DNA from: WTAW01 sp050115915
GTDB taxonomy: Bacteria; Acidobacteriota; Aminicenantia; Aminicenantales; Aminicenantaceae
DNA: 27,155 nt
Direction of reading: 5' to 3'
NCBI GenBank assembly: GCA_050115915.1
Contig: JASFPP010000029.1
Location: 1 to 27,155 of the forward strand
Part shown: piece by piece, positions 24,474-27,155 of the stretch
Numbering within the stretch: the stretch's first letter is position 1
How the letters are laid out: every line of letters starts with the position of its first letter
Translations under genes and position numbers: made by a program
The notes under the pieces: generated by a model
What the model was told of the DNA's origin: nothing
Databases searched by the model: none
Seen by the model: only the letters and a program-made list of their open reading frames with translations

Positions 24474-24749
24474 TTATCGAGATACGATCACTAGGAGGGC
24501 GGCGGCGACCGAGCCCAACATTAGAAGTGCCGAGGTCGTCCAGATCGAGTATAACGAGCCCACTATCCCGGTTTCTTCTAAGGTGATTTTTTTGTATTGG
24601 CTGACATATTTCCACATGAGGAATCGGATGAGAAAATAATTGATCTTCACGTTCCGTTTTTCGAGAAAGTTTATGATCATAATAAACGAGACGAGAAAGA
24701 TCACAAAGAAAAAACCTGCCATCCATGCGAAGATATTTTCTAAACTCAT
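24474..24749 (-). CDS. Small conserved-type membrane protein of unknown function
   Basis: A 91-residue protein with two hydrophobic segments, at about residues 5-27 and 66-89. Between them is a basic stretch with the segment LMWKYVSQYKKITLEETGIVG. The ribosome-binding site AGGAG lies five bases before the ATG, which makes it a convincing gene. It is divergent from the ECF sigma-factor gene and convergent with egtD. I do not recognise a named family. Its position beside the sigma/anti-sigma pair could mean it belongs to the same envelope response, but nothing in its sequence shows that. Confidence 0.65.
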   Translation of the reverse strand: MSLENIFAWMAGFFFVIFLVSFIMIINFLEKRNVKINYFLIRFLMWKYVSQYKKITLEETGIVGSLYSIWTTSALLMLGSVAAALLVIVSR

Positions 24750-24806
24750 TTTAACTCCTCATCATTATATACAACACATTTCAAGAAAAAATTCATTTTA
24801 TCGGAC

Positions 24807-24834
24807 GGAACTTTCTTGTAATAAATTTGTCTAA
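24807..24834 (+). promoter_or_regulatory. ECF (sigma-E-type) promoter upstream of the sigma-factor gene
   Basis: GGAACTT at 24807-24813, a 15-base spacer, and GTCTAA at 24829-24834. This is close to the GGAACTT / TCNAA pattern of RpoE-like ECF promoters, which commonly drive their own sigma gene. The predicted transcript starts near 24841 and leaves a leader of about 95 nt to the ATG at 24936. Confidence 0.6.
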
Positions 24835-24935
24835 TTCAATGGAACGATAAAATGCTGGTACGTGATCACTCGATTTCTTCTTGTTTTTTGCCGTGCTTTG
24901 AGGGCAGAATAAAGGCGAGAAGCGCAGAAGGATTG

Positions 24936-25547
24936 ATGAGGAGTTCGAAGACCACACCCACCAGCATCGAACACGAAAGTATTCAGCTTGTCAAAGCTTT
25001 TTTGGAGGACGATAAAAATGCATTTGACCAGCTCATTCTTCTCCGTAAAAGAATGGTTTTTAACCTGTGCTATAGATTCCTCGGCAATCATGAAGATGCA
25101 GATGATTGTGCCCAGGAGGTGTTTCTCAAGGTCTATCGTTCGCTCAGGAAATTCAGGTTCGAATCCAATTTTACGACCTGGCTTTATCGGATTACGGTGA
25201 ATACATGCAAGAACAAACTGAACTCTTTAGATTATCGGCTCAGGTTCAAAAAAATGCGGATAAACAATAACAGACCTCATGAGGAGGAGCTCCCTCAAAG
25301 TGTCGAGATCGGTGATGAGACTTATTCTCCGGATTCCTCGCTCAAGCGCAAAGAGATCTCCGAGCTCATTCAAGAAGCCGTTAATAAATTGCCTACACCG
25401 CAAAAAATGGTGGTTGTTCTCAGAGATATAGAGGGCCGGTCGTATGAAGAGATCGCTGAAATAACCGGATATAAGCTCGGAACTGTCAAATCCAAGCTCT
25501 CGAGGGCCAGACTGGAACTCAGAGAGAGATTAAGGGGGAGGGTTTGA
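24936..25547 (+). CDS. ECF RNA polymerase sigma factor, RpoE-like
   Basis: A 203-residue sigma-70 family factor with only the sigma-2 and sigma-4 domains. Sigma-2 spans AFDQLILLRKRMVFNLCYRF to TTWLYRITVNTCKNKL and contains the DADDCAQEVFLKVYRSL core-binding and -10 helix. Sigma-4 contains LPTPQKMVVVLRDIEGRSYEEIA and the helix-turn-helix GTVKSKLSRARLELRERL. The frame is open back to ATG 24852, which would add 28 residues. ATG 24936 is preferred because AAGG lies just upstream and ECF factors usually have short N-termini; 24852 remains possible. A near-consensus ECF promoter precedes it. The anti-sigma gene starts one base after its stop, so expression and inhibition are coupled. Confidence 0.9.
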   Translation: MRSSKTTPTSIEHESIQLVKAFLEDDKNAFDQLILLRKRMVFNLCYRFLGNHEDADDCAQEVFLKVYRSLRKFRFESNFTTWLYRITVNTCKNKLNSLDYRLRFKKMRINNNRPHEEELPQSVEIGDETYSPDSSLKRKEISELIQEAVNKLPTPQKMVVVLRDIEGRSYEEIAEITGYKLGTVKSKLSRARLELRERLRGRV

Positions 25548-25548
25548 A

Positions 25549-26664
25549 ATGAAAAATCGTCATGTGAGAGATAAGTTATCTGTATATATCGATGGAAGGC
25601 TGAGCGAGAAGGAGGTATCTGCAGTCAAGGATCATCTCGACCTCTGTCCGGAATGTAGGAAAGATTACGAGGAGATGGTCAAGATCATCGGGCACATGAA
25701 CCAGATGGAGAGATTGGAAACCCCTGATGCCTTTGTTGAAAAAGTCCATACAAGAATAGATAAACGATCCTCACTCCAGAGACTTGTTAAAGGTCTCTTT
25801 TATCCGCTCAAAATTAAGGTTCCACTCGAGCTTGCGGGTGTGGCTGCTGCAGCGCTTTTGGTGATCTATATCGTTGGAATACGCGGAAAACAGCACATCT
25901 ATGAATTGGCCTATGTTCAACGATATCAAATTCCGGATGTGCTTCAAGAGCAGACAGTGGAGACAGGCATCGAGGTTGAAGAAGCGATATCTATCCCCGA
26001 TGAAGCCGCCCCTCAAAGAAAGAAAGCGGATCCTGAATTCAAACAAGAAGAGGAAAAAGGGGGAAAGAGGGATAAAAGATCAGAGCTGAAGGTCGCTGTC
26101 ACCAAGGATAAGACACAGACAGTAGCCTTTGCACCTACAGAGAAAGGAACAGAGAAGCAAGTTCAACTTGAGGACGCAATACAGAGCAGCAAAATGGTTG
26201 AAGAAGACGTAGAGCCTGAGTCTGAGCCGCAGGAAGAGGAGGTCGAGCGCAAAGCACGGATCAGCGCTGATGCACCCAGGATTGCGAAAGCACCCAGTGC
26301 TTTCGGGGATCAGAAAAAAGAAGCCCCCAGAGTTATCAAAGCTCAGGGAAGAGAAAAACGCGGTCTTGAAATCACTGATAAAGAAAAAGGAGTGACTGAA
26401 AAAGAATTGTTTGAAGCACCGCCACCCATAGAAAAAAGCCTGGAAGAGATTTTGGTTGCATTGGGGGGTGAAATTGTTGAATCTGAATACAATAAGGATA
26501 CTCAGCTTTTAGAAAGCCTTGTCATTGAGATCCCGGCAGAAAGATTTCAAAAGCTTATTCAGGCATTAGAAGGACGGGGCGACATTCAGGAGCCATATCC
26601 TGTTATCCAAGAAAAAGGCAAAGATACGATCAGGGTTCGTATCCGTGTGCGAAAGATGCTTTAG
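25549..26664 (+). CDS. Membrane anti-sigma factor with zinc-binding ZAS domain and DUF4349-like C-terminus
   Basis: A 371-residue single-pass membrane protein. The cytoplasmic N-terminus has the zinc-anchored anti-sigma motif His29, Cys33, Cys36 (DHLDLCPEC). A transmembrane helix lies at about 93-110. A long Lys/Glu-rich, low-complexity extracytoplasmic linker runs from about 130 to 295. The last 75 residues (SLEEILVALGGEIVESEY...VIEIPAERFQKLIQAL) look like the folded core of DUF4349-type domains, which may sense envelope state. It begins one base after the sigma stop with GGGGGAGG as ribosome-binding site. Its TAG stop overlaps the TAA of the opposite-strand small ORF. By family precedent it holds the ECF factor inactive at the membrane until released by proteolysis or a conformational signal; the signal is unknown. 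Confidence 0.85.
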   Translation: MKNRHVRDKLSVYIDGRLSEKEVSAVKDHLDLCPECRKDYEEMVKIIGHMNQMERLETPDAFVEKVHTRIDKRSSLQRLVKGLFYPLKIKVPLELAGVAAAALLVIYIVGIRGKQHIYELAYVQRYQIPDVLQEQTVETGIEVEEAISIPDEAAPQRKKADPEFKQEEEKGGKRDKRSELKVAVTKDKTQTVAFAPTEKGTEKQVQLEDAIQSSKMVEEDVEPESEPQEEEVERKARISADAPRIAKAPSAFGDQKKEAPRVIKAQGREKRGLEITDKEKGVTEKELFEAPPPIEKSLEEILVALGGEIVESEYNKDTQLLESLVIEIPAERFQKLIQALEGRGDIQEPYPVIQEKGKDTIRVRIRVRKML

Positions 26665-26921
26665 AATATCTTGGGCAGGAAAATGAGCAGGATGATGAGG
26701 CCAACAGCATATAAAATGAGGGAAATATAGGATATTTTCCAAATGGGTCTTTCCGAGGGAAGTTCGATGTGGAAAAAGGTCCTCTCACCAGAATAGAATA
26801 GGAAACTCCCCAAAAAAACAAAAATTGTGGTTATAAAAAACCCCAGAACATTCCACCATAGCCATGATACTGAAGGGAAAAACAACCAAAAAAGCCATGT
26901 GAAGCAATTATGGCATTTCAA
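26661..26921 (-). CDS. Possible small two-helix membrane protein
   Basis: An 86-codon frame with two strongly hydrophobic segments (GFFITTIFVFLGSFLF and ISYISLILYAVGLIILLIFL) separated by a polar loop (SGERTFFHIELPSERP). A CHNC pair lies near the N-terminus. The hydrophobic pattern and the absence of a competing frame favour a gene. However, the only start is TTG 26921 without a ribosome-binding site, so the true start is uncertain. It is convergent with the anti-sigma gene, their stop codons overlapping by a few bases. Function unknown. Confidence 0.4.
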   Translation of the reverse strand: MKCHNCFTWLFWLFFPSVSWLWWNVLGFFITTIFVFLGSFLFYSGERTFFHIELPSERPIWKISYISLILYAVGLIILLIFLPKIF

Positions 26922-26975
26922 AATGGATGTGTCGATTGAAAGAAAAAAGCAATTCCGCTAAGATACAGATTTATA

Positions 26976-26991
26976 TTTGTATTTATACAAA
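26976..26991. promoter_or_regulatory. Inverted repeat upstream of pta, possible operator
   Basis: TTTGTAT and ATACAAA form a perfect 7-bp inverted repeat with a two-base centre, 80 bases upstream of the pta start. It could be a repressor or activator site, or part of the promoter. No clear -35/-10 pair could be fixed in the 26922-27071 gap, which shows nothing else. Confidence 0.35.
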
Positions 26992-27071
26992 ATTCACACA
27001 ATCTTAACAAGAAAGAGATACAATTCGTTTTTATAGAATTTGAAGTTTTGGAATGACAAGGAGAGATTTAG

Positions 27072-27155
27072 ATGGGAAAGAACATATATATCGCCACTAT
27101 GGAACCGCAGAGTGGAAAATCTGTGGTTTTGATCGGCCTTATGGAGATGTTATCC
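27072..27155 (+). CDS. pta: Phosphate acetyltransferase, N-terminal P-loop (BioD-like) domain, truncated by window end
   Basis: The 28 visible codons read MGKNIYIATMEPQSGKSVV followed by LIGLMEMLS. This matches the start of long-form phosphotransacetylases (about 700 residues), whose N-terminal DRTGG/BioD-like domain opens with a P-loop like EPxSGKS. The enzyme interconverts acetyl-CoA and acetyl phosphate in acetate fermentation. The start is supported by AAGGAGAG six bases upstream. Other dethiobiotin-synthetase-like P-loop proteins share the motif, so the identification rests on a short stretch. Confidence 0.7.
   Translation, partial: MGKNIYIATMEPQSGKSVVLIGLMEMLS

Noticed and set aside
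24764..24769. Perfect TATAAT on the minus strand before the small membrane gene
   Set aside because: A transcript from it would begin inside the gene's ribosome-binding site and no -35 box is placed correctly, so it is unlikely to be the promoter in this form.

Overview
The window looks like chromosomal DNA from a Gram-negative, probably anaerobic or fermentative bacterium. An outer-membrane LpxR-type protein and a lipoprotein with an outer-membrane-type +2 residue point to a diderm cell. A long-form phosphotransacetylase, a cytoplasmic molybdopterin enzyme and polymer-degrading enzymes point to the lifestyle. The mix of a sortilin-like Asp-box protein, a GH92 mannosidase, M28 and S8 peptidase-family proteins and small anti-sigma-linked membrane proteins resembles Acidobacteriota or Candidatus Aminicenantota. 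No rRNA or other phylogenetic marker is present, so this placement is an inference from gene content.

Layout. 1-4.5 kb: a LapA-like small membrane protein, then on the minus strand an APC amino-acid permease with two universal-stress domains followed by an SLC13 permease with paired RCK-C domains. 4.5-5.0 kb: a non-coding stretch with a 231-bp inverted-repeat element and the promoter of the next gene. 5.0-9.8 kb, plus strand: a stand-alone phosphoglucose isomerase of the transaldolase-fusion type, closed by a terminator, then a secreted GH92 alpha-mannosidase. 9.8-18.0 kb, minus strand: an LpxR-like outer-membrane protein, a metallo-beta-lactamase-fold hydrolase behind a large Asp-box repeat protein, an MPG-phosphatase-like HAD enzyme behind a DUF6498-like membrane protein, and an M28-type lipoprotein that has lost most of its zinc ligands. 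18.1-19.8 kb: a secreted subtilase bracketed by 49-bp inverted repeats. 19.8-24.3 kb: a 1133-residue fusion of a molybdopterin oxidoreductase with a cysteine desulfurase, followed by an EgtD-family histidine methyltransferase and a bidirectional terminator. 24.5-26.9 kb: a small membrane protein, an ECF sigma/anti-sigma pair with an autoregulatory-type promoter, and another small membrane ORF. The window ends inside pta.

The most interesting locus is the molybdopterin/cysteine-desulfurase fusion next to egtD. EgtD makes hercynine (trimethylhistidine). The adjacent protein combines a sulfur-mobilising PLP enzyme with a DMSO-reductase-family catalytic module resembling polysulfide/thiosulfate reductases. 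It has no Tat signal and no electron-transfer subunits beside it. Together these suggest an oxygen-independent, Mo- or W-dependent route to ergothioneine or a related thiohistidine. This is a hypothesis from context. I cannot tell from the sequence whether such a route is already described.

Other items of note are the degenerate M28 active site, the subtilase cassette between inverted repeats, a dispersed repeat shared by the 4.6 kb and 16.4 kb regions, and a near-consensus ECF promoter in front of the sigma gene. I saw no tRNA, rRNA, CRISPR array or transposase gene.
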